DNA of 64,000 nucleotides from Psychrobacillus lasiicapitis (GTDB taxonomy: Bacteria; Bacillota; Bacilli; Bacillales_A; Planococcaceae): NCBI RefSeq assembly GCF_006861795.1, contig NZ_VDGH01000010.1, forward strand, positions 63,982-127,981, read 5' to 3'. A model generated the notes under the pieces. The model was not told where the DNA came from. It ran no database searches and saw only the letters and a program-made list of their open reading frames with translations. Made by a program: the position numbers and the translations under genes. How positions within the stretch are numbered: position 1 is the stretch's first letter; each line of letters begins with the position of its first letter. Positions 36,633 through 43,951 of the stretch are shown in pieces.

Positions 36633-38111
36633 TCATCGATAATTTAGTATTATTCTTTCTGCAATAAGTCTTATTAACTTTATATAGTCTTGAATACTAT
36701 TTCCGTCTGCTATTTTAGAGATAGGATAATTTCTATTTGAGTGAGTGCAATCGCATCTATACCTATATATAACTTTTAGGATTTTTTGTAAGTCTTTAAA
36801 TTCGAAATCATCTTTAATAATTTTCATTTTTTTACATAATTCTATAATTTCCTTATTAGCTTCAAGGAAAATATCATCAGATGCATTATTCTTAAAATAC
36901 TTATCCATTACTAACTTTAATTTATCTTCATCTTTTTTAGAGTTATTTTGCCATTTGATTTTATCAATGATTTTTTGAATATCTGACTTATCATTAGTAT
37001 TAAACCAAGCAGAATTAATTAACTGTTGAATGTCTCCAATAGTATTGGCCATTAATACTTCATCGTAAATACACTCTACCACTTGATAATAAGCAAGATA
37101 TTTAAACGGACTATCCTCCATTAAAGATGCTTGATAATAGTATTGAACTAAATCTGCATCATACTCATGGTTATAATACAAATCACTTTCTTTAACCATT
37201 TCTAATTTTTCATACAAAGTAGATACAATATCTTCAGCATTAATTTCATAAATATTTTTCTCAACAATGTTTAAATTAATATTATATTTCATTGAAAGTT
37301 TAAATAAAAAATTCTTAGTAATTTTAAGAGCTATCTCCGTAAACTTAGAGTCGGTATAAGGTATGCCCAATATTGAGTTTATATTAAAAACTTTTAAAGA
37401 AAAGTTTTCATGATGTTGATACTCTTCCTCATCACCGTATTCTTGTTCTTTCATAATTAAATTGAATAATGGTAATGATATCTTAGTAATTTCATAATAT
37501 ATTCTGTCTTTATAAACTTCGGAGCAGTATACTTCTGGTAACTTCATATATCCAAATAAGGACTTTAATTCTGGAAAATCAATTACATATTCTATATAGT
37601 CATCACCATATAAACAGCGATTTTCATTATATTTAAAATTAAAGAAGGCATTAATATCATGAATAAAGGTATGTAAATCTTCGTAATCAAAATTTACATT
37701 ACATTTCCAATCATCATTTCCTACAACAATTTGTTGAGATTGATGGATTCCATTAATATAGAGATTCGAATTTGCACGTGAAAGACTATCTAAAATATCG
37801 ATGATTTTTGATATTTTATCGTATTCATCTATTGATGGTTCAGTTTCGCTTAAATAGACTACAAATTGCATATCGTATTTCTTATTTAATAAATATATTT
37901 CCTCATCTACTATCGATACTATCTTGAATTTGTTTTCTAATGCAACTTTTGAAATGAATGATAGAACGTTTAATATTAAGCCTTCAGACAATGACTTAGT
38001 ACTATACTGAAACTTATCTGATTTAGATTGAATTATTAACACTTTGTCTTCATCAATAGATAGTTCTAAATTATCATGTTTAAATTCTTTTATTAATTCT
38101 GTTAGAGTCAT
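36633..38111 (-). CDS. Large protein with C-terminal HEPN-like motif
   Basis: This 492-residue acidic protein has no trained-eye match in its N-terminal 300 residues. The C-terminal part looks like an Apea-type HEPN domain: a helix SPFKYLAYYQVVECIYDEVL, then YRYRCDCTHSNRNYP, where Arg452 and His457 give the Rx4-6H spacing. The start follows AAAGGAGCTG closely. It lies 86 bases upstream of the hexapeptide-like pair on the same strand, so all three may form one operon. Together with the HEPN-like gene at 34668 this makes a possible defence cluster beside an attachment site. Confidence 0.65.
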   Translation of the reverse strand: MTLTELIKEFKHDNLELSIDEDKVLIIQSKSDKFQYSTKSLSEGLILNVLSFISKVALENKFKIVSIVDEEIYLLNKKYDMQFVVYLSETEPSIDEYDKISKIIDILDSLSRANSNLYINGIHQSQQIVVGNDDWKCNVNFDYEDLHTFIHDINAFFNFKYNENRCLYGDDYIEYVIDFPELKSLFGYMKLPEVYCSEVYKDRIYYEITKISLPLFNLIMKEQEYGDEEEYQHHENFSLKVFNINSILGIPYTDSKFTEIALKITKNFLFKLSMKYNINLNIVEKNIYEINAEDIVSTLYEKLEMVKESDLYYNHEYDADLVQYYYQASLMEDSPFKYLAYYQVVECIYDEVLMANTIGDIQQLINSAWFNTNDKSDIQKIIDKIKWQNNSKKDEDKLKLVMDKYFKNNASDDIFLEANKEIIELCKKMKIIKDDFEFKDLQKILKVIYRYRCDCTHSNRNYPISKIADGNSIQDYIKLIRLIAERIILNYR

Positions 38112-39049
38112 TTAATCAGCTCCTTTTAAAATTCAGTAATGGGTATCTATAAATCACTTAAATCGGTTAATATAATTCAAATTAGAATAGTTTAAATTAA
38201 ATATAAAATAAGGTAAAATGTACCACATAGATATTGTAGCATTTATTAAGTAATACATGATAAATAGACATTGTAAAATAAACTATTTATTAAAATATCG
38301 AAAGTGATCTTACTACATTTATTAATTAAAAGAGGAGTGAATTAACTATGATTGGAATTTTTGATGTTTTAGATGACTGGGGATTATCAAATGATAATTT
38401 AAATTTAAATTTAAATTAATATAATATGAAGGATTTTAGAAGCATTACAGAATAATTATGGATGTACTTTTTACTTCTATTATAAGGAAAGCCAACGATG
38501 GTACAAGATAACTTATTATGATGAGAAGGCTCTACATTTTAATATTGTAGGAAAAGTTAGAGAATGTTGCAACTTCAGCTTTGTTACTAATCCTTAACGA
38601 TGTAATTTTGCACTTTCTTTACGTAACCCTATTGGTAGCCTCATTGGCAACGAGTGGTTAGTCTTGAGGTAATCGCTGATAAAAAACATGGCAGAAGTGG
38701 TACATTCTTATGGCCGTAATCAAATTAGTGAGCGTTTAGGTTTGTCAGATACAATCTCGGTAATGGCAACCTCAACTTTTCTTTTGTATCTTCCTTCTCA
38801 TCTTTATCCCAAACTACTGTTTCTAACTACTTGTAAAATGTTTCAGCTAAACGATATGACTTATCAACAAACGGACATAACTTTTTTGTGACCAAGATAT
38901 TGACTTAGATCCATTTTTGTTGAATGCATAATAAAACTCTTGTCTCCGTAAGTAATTTATTCACTCCATAGTCAAAACCATGGTCAAACATTTTTAGATT
39001 ACATCAAAAACCTTGTAAACACTGGTATTACAGCGTTATATTAATCAGT
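38112..39049. other. Gene-poor region next to the attachment site
   Basis: About 940 bases. A 23-codon plus-strand ORF at 38348-38419 (MIGIFDVLDDWGLSNDNLNL) follows a good ribosome site, AGAGGAGTG. A second frame (about 38430-38600, ILEALQNNYGCTFYFYYKES, then ALHFNIVGKVRECCNFSF) looks like the body of a small protein. The two may be one decayed gene. The remainder, including a 67-codon ORF at 38688, does not look coding. Confidence 0.4.
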
Positions 39050-39072
39050 TGGTTCGACTCCCGCCGTCTCCA
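39050..39072 (+). repeat. ssrA (tmRNA) 3'-end copy, attachment site
   Basis: GGTTCGACTCCCGCC followed by GTCTCCA equals the T-arm and acceptor 3' end of Bacillales tmRNA. The sequence upstream (TTATATTAATCAGTT) is not tmRNA, so this is a displaced 3' end left by site-specific integration into ssrA, not a functional gene. The element should lie to the left of it, and the chromosome downstream of ssrA to the right. Confidence 0.8.
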
Positions 39073-39114
39073 TATAGCAACTTCATTGAGTTTCAGTGAA
39101 CGTCAATGTGACGT

Positions 39115-39160
39115 AAAGCATAAAATTTCCTTTTGGAAACTTTATGCTTGATTTTTATTT
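39115..39160 (+). terminator. Terminator past the ssrA fragment
   Basis: AAAGCATAAAATTTCC pairs with GGAAACTTTATGCTT (one mismatch) and is followed by GATTTTTATTT. It fits the native terminator that would normally end ssrA transcription, supporting the view that chromosomal sequence resumes here. Confidence 0.7.
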
Positions 39161-39347
39161 GATAAAGCAGTGACTTTAAGTATATCTTTGCCATATTGCC
39201 AAGAATTTAACGAAAGAAGGATTAACGCAAAACAAAACGTCAGGTTAGCGGATTTTTAATTGGATATTTATGTTACTTCACTATAAAGAATTTGGTTTTT
39301 AGCTGTTCAATTTCTTGAATGGTTAATGCCTTTACTTTAAAGAATAA

Positions 39348-39383
39348 CAAAGAAGCTAAGAGAGTGTTCTCTTAGCTTCTTTG
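39348..39383. terminator. Bidirectional terminator
   Basis: A perfect 16-bp stem CAAAGAAGCTAAGAGA / TCTCTTAGCTTCTTTG with a 4-nt loop lies 86 bases past the stop of the 39469-40719 gene. It is T-poor on both sides but very stable. Confidence 0.65.
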
Positions 39384-39468
39384 TATTGAACGATTATCTT
39401 CTAGGAAAACTAACACACCAGAAGGGCTGAAAGCCTCAGTTCGACAGCCCCATTACTAACTACAACAA

Positions 39469-40719
39469 TTACTTTCCGTCAGTGATCTGATTAATTCCAC
39501 GTTCTAGCAATCCTGCAAAACCTGAAAGGATTCGGTTAGCTGCAGGTGCGTTATCTGCAGGATTAGGCAATGCATTCATACATGCTCGCATTGCAGAAAC
39601 TTGATCTAGATTTTTTGCTTCACCTGCCAAAACCACTCGTTTATCTACTGCTGCTAGAAAAGTAGTATCACCTAGCCATGCTAAATTATAAAGATAAGCA
39701 GTTGGTTGTTTATGGTTCAGCAGTCCTGTTGCATGTCCAATAGTATCTTTACTTGTAACTAGACTCGCTGGCTCTTTCATCATTTGCTCCACAACTGCGT
39801 TAATACTAGTTACAGTAGGCTGTGTTCCATTAAAATCAAATGGCTCGTGAATTTCATAGGCTTGGCGCGACAGTAATACTGATGTATAGAATGCGGCTAT
39901 TTGTTTGGCCTGTGTTAAATATTGCCCACCATTAGAAGGGATTCTTAAATCTCCAGTACCCGTGTGACCATGTGCGGCCAGTGATAATCCCATACCAGTG
40001 TAGGCATTATATCCAGAGGAACCGAATGGCTTTCTATTAGTACTTCTACCACCGATAGGAACAAAGGTACGAGAATTATTTGTTGTCCCATATCTTCCTA
40101 CGACTGTATTAGAAAATGTCACAATTGCACTCCGGTGTGCTGTTGACTTATTGACTAGGTCTGAGTAAACACTTAAGGCACCTGCAACTAATGCAGCAAT
40201 ATTTAGTGAAAACTTAGGCACAGGATTTAAACCTTTATATTTATATGGCGTTGTGTCCGTATTAACTTCATTGAGACAGAACTGATATAAATGCTGACCA
40301 AGCTTATCAAAAAGGTTCTTTGCGATTGTGTCCACGATGCCTTTTGTATTAGCATTAAGTCCATTATAAGTTGAACCCTTTTTAATCAATGCTAATCCTA
40401 ACAAAATCATACCATGACCTGGATCGTCCAATACTGCACTATAAGTTAGTTTATCTACATTGAACTGCCCACTATTGTTAAAATTGTTCATAAGTAAAGT
40501 AATTTCACTAGCGATCCTGGATTTTCGGTTAGTATCAGCAGTTCGAGGATACAAAGCTGCTAAAAATTGAAGTTGCATTCCCATTCGTTGTTTAGTAGTT
40601 GAATTAGCCAGGTTCCGATGCCCGGTAATTTGGTCCAATAGCTTGTTGTACCTATTTCCATATTCAAAATAAGTTTCAAATGCGTTTTCTGCTTCAGTTA
40701 AAGTAGATAGTAATGCCAT
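39469..40719 (-). CDS. Unknown 416-residue protein
   Basis: The protein is soluble, helical and Gly/Asn/Ser/Thr-rich in parts (DDPGHGMILLGLALIKKGS; SSGYNAYTGMGLSLAAHGHT). No signal peptide, lipobox or membrane helix is seen. The repeated hydrophobic helices suggest an alpha-toroid-like fold, as in polysaccharide lyases, but I cannot name a family. The start at 40719 is chosen over 40758 because GGAGG lies 8 bases upstream. It is divergent from a SigO/RsoA-like sigma cassette across a 426-base spacer and may be its target, by analogy with sigma O controlling nearby genes. Confidence 0.7.
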   Translation of the reverse strand: MALLSTLTEAENAFETYFEYGNRYNKLLDQITGHRNLANSTTKQRMGMQLQFLAALYPRTADTNRKSRIASEITLLMNNFNNSGQFNVDKLTYSAVLDDPGHGMILLGLALIKKGSTYNGLNANTKGIVDTIAKNLFDKLGQHLYQFCLNEVNTDTTPYKYKGLNPVPKFSLNIAALVAGALSVYSDLVNKSTAHRSAIVTFSNTVVGRYGTTNNSRTFVPIGGRSTNRKPFGSSGYNAYTGMGLSLAAHGHTGTGDLRIPSNGGQYLTQAKQIAAFYTSVLLSRQAYEIHEPFDFNGTQPTVTSINAVVEQMMKEPASLVTSKDTIGHATGLLNHKQPTAYLYNLAWLGDTTFLAAVDKRVVLAGEAKNLDQVSAMRACMNALPNPADNAPAANRILSGFAGLLERGINQITDGK

Positions 40720-41145
40720 TTTAAATACCTCCATATTCTTATATTTTTTGGTCTTCACTAAATAAAGGGAAACTTAAAGTTAAATTAACAACTCTCATTC
40801 AATAAATTTTGTTTTTTAATTAGTTGTCAGTAATTTAGCTTATGCATCAATGACAAAACTGTTGAGATTTATCGAAAGTAAAGATAAAATTATGGAGTGG
40901 CGGCAATGACTTGGGGAGTAATAAGTTTTGGTAAATATCATATTGGTATCCCACAGTGTTTAAGATGAGTTACTTGAATGATGTGTAGTCATCGGCCGAC
41001 AAAGAACAAAATTCTCTAAAATAAGACAGACTAAAATTGGTAAAAGGTTGTTAAAAGTTGCACTTTTAACCCTTTATATATAGAAGGGCCATTTTTTTTT
41101 ATCTAAAAATAGAACATATGATCTATTTTGGAAAGGGTGAAGGTA
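40720..41145. promoter_or_regulatory. Divergent promoter region
   Basis: These 426 bases separate the unknown minus-strand gene from the sigma-factor cassette. They contain a perfect hairpin GTTAAAAGT-TGC-ACTTTTAAC (41050-41070) and, next to it, CCCTTT...GAAGGG followed by CCATTTTTTTTT (41071-41100), a terminator-like element upstream of the cassette. Promoters for both genes must lie here; no classic -35/-10 pair is obvious. Confidence 0.5.
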
Positions 41146-41334
41146 ATGAAAAGAATAGATTATGAAGAAATTATCGATATTTTAACTCCTAAAATAAAGA
41201 GAGCTTTAAAGGAAACAACGTTCCAGGAACAAGAAGAGCTTGAACAAGAATTAAAAATTAAAATACTCAAGCAAATAGATAATTTAAAGGTTGATTTGAT
41301 TCCAAACTTCTTTGATCTTTTAAGTAAAGAATAA
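41146..41334 (+). CDS. RsoA-like sigma co-factor, small helical protein
   Basis: This 62-residue, highly charged helical protein (MKRIDYEEIIDILTPKIKRA, then QEELEQELKIKILKQIDNLK) resembles the N-terminal helical part of sigma region 2. In Bacillus subtilis, RsoA supplies this part for the sigma O factor. The start at 41146 has GGAAAGGGTGAAGG before it. Its neighbours, a sigma region 4 protein and a YvrJ-like ORF, match the B. subtilis yvrI/yvrHa/yvrJ group, which supports the call more than the short sequence does. Confidence 0.6.
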   Translation: MKRIDYEEIIDILTPKIKRALKETTFQEQEELEQELKIKILKQIDNLKVDLIPNFFDLLSKE

Positions 41335-41361
41335 GTTTATAGGAGGACGCAACAGGATAAA

Positions 41362-41994
41362 GTGTCTTTCCATTTTTTAAAGGGATTAATGTATATAAGA
41401 ATTTATTCTTTACCTTTTAATAAAATTATCTTAATGGTTGGGTGGTATCGGAGAATGATTATTGAAAGAGGTCAGATTAAAAATCCTATACTCATTGGTT
41501 TTTTAAACCAAGAAGATAATGCAAAAGTATATGATCTTTATTGCCAAGAACCTTCGAATGAAAAAAGAGAACTACTGAATCGAAGGTTTGTAGAATTTTA
41601 TTATAAGATTAAACTCATTACCTATTTTTCTAAAGTTATAGGTTTTGAAGCTAAAAGATATGACAAGAAAGATAGGGAATATAAAGAAAGAAATCAATTA
41701 GTTTTAGACAAAAAAGATGAGGATAACGAAGATTCAATAATGAATTTATTTGAATCAAAAGCAGATGTGTATTTTTTGAATAATACTAAATTAGAAGATT
41801 ACATTGAAGACCCTATAGTATATAAAATTGTTTCTAAACTTACCAAAAGGCAGAAACAAATTCTCTATTTATCTTATATTAATAACATGAAAGATATTGA
41901 AATAGCAAAGTTGCTTAGAGTATCTCAACAGGCAATTACCAAAACTAAAAATCAAGCTCTAAAGAAAGTAAGGAGGGAAATAAAAAATGGATAA
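41362..41994 (+). CDS. SigO-like RNA polymerase sigma factor subunit
   Basis: This protein has up to 210 residues. The C-terminal part is a clear sigma-70 region 4: LTKRQKQILYLSYINNMKDI, then EIAKLLRVSQQAITKTKNQA, ending KKVRREIKNG. The N-terminal half is helical with no full region 2, fitting the split sigma O type that works with RsoA. The start is uncertain: GTG 41362 has AGGAGG 15 bases upstream. ATG 41455 (MIIERGQIKNP) fits the family length better but has its GGAG too close. The gene follows the RsoA-like gene by 27 bases and overlaps the next by 8. Confidence 0.7.
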   Translation: MSFHFLKGLMYIRIYSLPFNKIILMVGWYRRMIIERGQIKNPILIGFLNQEDNAKVYDLYCQEPSNEKRELLNRRFVEFYYKIKLITYFSKVIGFEAKRYDKKDREYKERNQLVLDKKDEDNEDSIMNLFESKADVYFLNNTKLEDYIEDPIVYKIVSKLTKRQKQILYLSYINNMKDIEIAKLLRVSQQAITKTKNQALKKVRREIKNG

Positions 41995-42130
41995 TGTAGA
42001 ATTTGTTCAAATGATAGGAGATGTCGGCTTTCCAATGTAAATAACCCTATATTTATTAATCATTTCTGAAAAAAAAGATGGATTATTTATAAATGGTAAT
42101 TCAAGAGTTAACAAAAGAGCATACGTATAG
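41987..42130 (+). pseudogene. YvrJ-family small membrane protein with internal stop
   Basis: The ORF begins ATG at 41987 behind AAGGAGGG and reads MDNVEFVQMIGDVGFPM, then a TAA (42038-42040), then ITLYLLIISEKKDGLF in the same frame. The YvrJ family has the pattern xxFPIxITLYLL, so the stop sits in the middle of the single membrane helix. Either the gene is dead or the stop is recent; only 17 residues can be made without readthrough. It overlaps the end of the sigma-like gene by 8 bases. Confidence 0.65.
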
Positions 42131-42306
42131 AGCTTACGTAAACTACAACCTAGTTAGAAGAAAGGAAAAATAGAAGAATATTTTGTGGTAATTGCGTAAT
42201 GTTAATCTTTAAAAATGTTATAGCTTTAAAAATTACTTAAAGCTATATGGCTCTATGAGTGGAAACTTTATGATTTATTTGAAGGAAATTTTATGGTTTA
42301 TGTCAT

Positions 42307-42347
42307 ATGTCAAAACCCTTGACTAATAAGGGGTTTGGCATTTTTTA
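42307..42347. terminator. Rho-independent terminator
   Basis: ATGTCAAAACCCTT pairs with AAGGGGTTTGGCAT (G-U pair included) around a 7-nt loop and is followed by TTTTTATTT. It may end the sigma cassette on the plus strand. Confidence 0.7.
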
Positions 42348-42351
42348 TTTA

Positions 42352-42669
42352 TCAAACAATTTCAATGAATATCAAATAATTACACTTGCCACTTGATAAA
42401 GCCTTATTAATGCGAAGTTCATTTGTAGTAAAGTTTAAATCAATCCACGTTAAAGCGAGTGCCTCACCTTTATGCATACCGCTAAACGCTAATAAAAGTA
42501 ATAACGAATAGGCCTTGCAGTTAATTTCCTGTTCTAAGCATGATAGGAAGTGAATAAGTTGCTCACGTGTATAGAAATATTCAGCTTCTTCTCCATCATC
42601 CTCTAAAATCCGCTTATTAGTTGTATATATAGGTGCTTCAATATGTTGTTTATTAAGGTGTAACAACAC
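42352..42669 (-). pseudogene. Tyrosine integrase, central fragment
   Basis: About 105 residues match the middle of the integrase at 21197-22360: YFYTREQLIHFLSCLEQEIN, then LLAFSGMHKGEALALTWIDL and NELRINKALSSGK. The catalytic Arg of SGIRKGE is His here. The N-terminal DNA-binding half and the C-terminal catalytic His/Tyr are missing. It is a relic of a second integrated element, lying 3.3 kb right of the ssrA fragment. Confidence 0.85.
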
Positions 42670-42769
42670 GTAAAATTAAGTCAGGTAAAGAAGCTGAAGT
42701 TTTTATATGGTGCTGGTACAATACTCCTTCACCTCTGTGTATAAAGTATCACAAAAGAAATGCAAGTAC

Positions 42770-42778
42770 TGGTATAAT
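42770..42778 (+). promoter_or_regulatory. Extended -10 promoter of the WYL-regulator operon
   Basis: TGGTATAAT is a perfect extended -10 (TGnTATAAT), 86 bases before the WYL regulator start. The region around 42750 lacks a good -35, as often with extended -10 promoters. Confidence 0.5.
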
Positions 42779-42863
42779 TGAGGTGTATAGTTTTAGTTTA
42801 GTTGTTTGGATGGTCACAATATGTCCAATTACATTAGTAAGATAGATTTAACGAGGTGATGCA

Positions 42864-43838
42864 ATGAGAGGAGATAAGGAGCCGCAAATTCATCGTATTT
42901 TGTCTATGTATGAGCGTCTTACGAACGGTGAAACACTTATTAAAAAGGAAGAAGCAACTCGTTTTCAAATAAGTGAAAAGTCGATTCAGCGAGATATTGA
43001 CAGTATCCGTGACTTTCTAGAATTAGAAAAAAGTAACGAATATGTTTATTACGATCGCTGGAAAAAAGCCTATGTGTTTGAAACAAAGACACCGGGCTGG
43101 CTTAGAAATGAAGAGATTTTCGCTATTCTAAAAGTTTTAATTGAATCTCGTGCATTTCCTAAAAAGGAGATGGACAGCTTAATCGATAAGCTTACGCAAC
43201 TTGCTAAAAAAGGTGACCAAACAGTGATTCAGAAAATGATGGCGAATGAAAAGCATTTATATGTCGAGCTGTTTCATAAAAAGGAATTACTTGATAAGTT
43301 GTGGCAACTGTCGTTAGCCATTCAGGCGAAAAAAGCCATAGTAATACACTATAAACGTGAATTTGATGAACAAGCAAGTGAGCGAAAAGTAAAGCCAGTT
43401 GGCATCATTTTCTCTGAATACTATTTTTACTTGATTGCTTATCCGGTCGTGAAAGATTTCGACTATCCAACTATTTATCGGGTTGACCGAATTGAACGAT
43501 TTGAGCAAACATTGATACCTTTCAAAGTGCCATACCATGAACGTTTCCAAGAAGGCGAATTTCGCAAACGCGTACAGTTCATGTATTCAGGAGATCTTAT
43601 CAATTTTAAGTTCAAGTTTACTGGACCTTCTCCACAAGCAGTCCTTGACCGATTACCAACAGCGAGAGTTGTAGAAAAGCTGGACGATGGCTTGGTTTTT
43701 GAAGCTGAGGTTTTTGGTAAGGGGATTAAGATGTGGTTGCTGAGTCAAGGGGAGTTTGTGGAAGTGTTGGGACCGGAAAGTTTTCGAAATGAATTGGCAA
43801 TCATACATAAGAAAATCAATCAGAAGTACACAAAGTAA
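42864..43838 (+). CDS. WYL-domain transcriptional regulator
   Basis: This 324-residue regulator has an N-terminal winged helix of the DeoR/HTH_11 type (RILSMYERLTNGETLIKKEE, SEKSIQRDIDSIRDFLE). A linker helix follows, then a WYL-type domain (KKAIVIHYKREFDEQASERK, KPVGIIFSEYYFYLIAYP, TIYRVDRIERFE) and a C-terminal WCX-like extension. In defence islands such regulators (BrxR, CapW) hold the system off until a nucleic-acid-like ligand is sensed. The ATG is preceded by GAGGTGATG. It stands 113 bases upstream of four co-directional genes and is the likely controller of them. Confidence 0.92.
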   Translation: MRGDKEPQIHRILSMYERLTNGETLIKKEEATRFQISEKSIQRDIDSIRDFLELEKSNEYVYYDRWKKAYVFETKTPGWLRNEEIFAILKVLIESRAFPKKEMDSLIDKLTQLAKKGDQTVIQKMMANEKHLYVELFHKKELLDKLWQLSLAIQAKKAIVIHYKREFDEQASERKVKPVGIIFSEYYFYLIAYPVVKDFDYPTIYRVDRIERFEQTLIPFKVPYHERFQEGEFRKRVQFMYSGDLINFKFKFTGPSPQAVLDRLPTARVVEKLDDGLVFEAEVFGKGIKMWLLSQGEFVEVLGPESFRNELAIIHKKINQKYTK

Positions 43839-43879
43839 TCTTTCTATGGCTATAAACTGTCATATAAGTATAAGTTACT

Positions 43880-43910
43880 TCAATTAAGCAGTATTTACTG
43901 ATCAAATTGA
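43880..43910. promoter_or_regulatory. Quasi-palindrome upstream of the four-gene block
   Basis: TCAATT...CAGTA-TT-TACTG...AATTGA forms a 31-bp imperfect palindrome, 41 bases before the first effector gene. It is well placed to be an operator for the WYL regulator or to overlap a second promoter. Confidence 0.5.
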
Positions 43911-43951
43911 GGATTGAAATATAAATTCCTAGAAAGTAGGTATAGTGAACA

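Noticed and set aside
38688-38891. 67-codon ORF beginning MAEVVHSYGRNQISERLGLS
   Set aside because: The start looks gene-like but the second half is low in coding quality and there is no ribosome site; at best a relic.
39001-39072. A tRNA or full tmRNA gene at the att site
   Set aside because: Only the T-arm and acceptor 3' end are present; the upstream sequence cannot pair into the rest of a tRNA or tmRNA.
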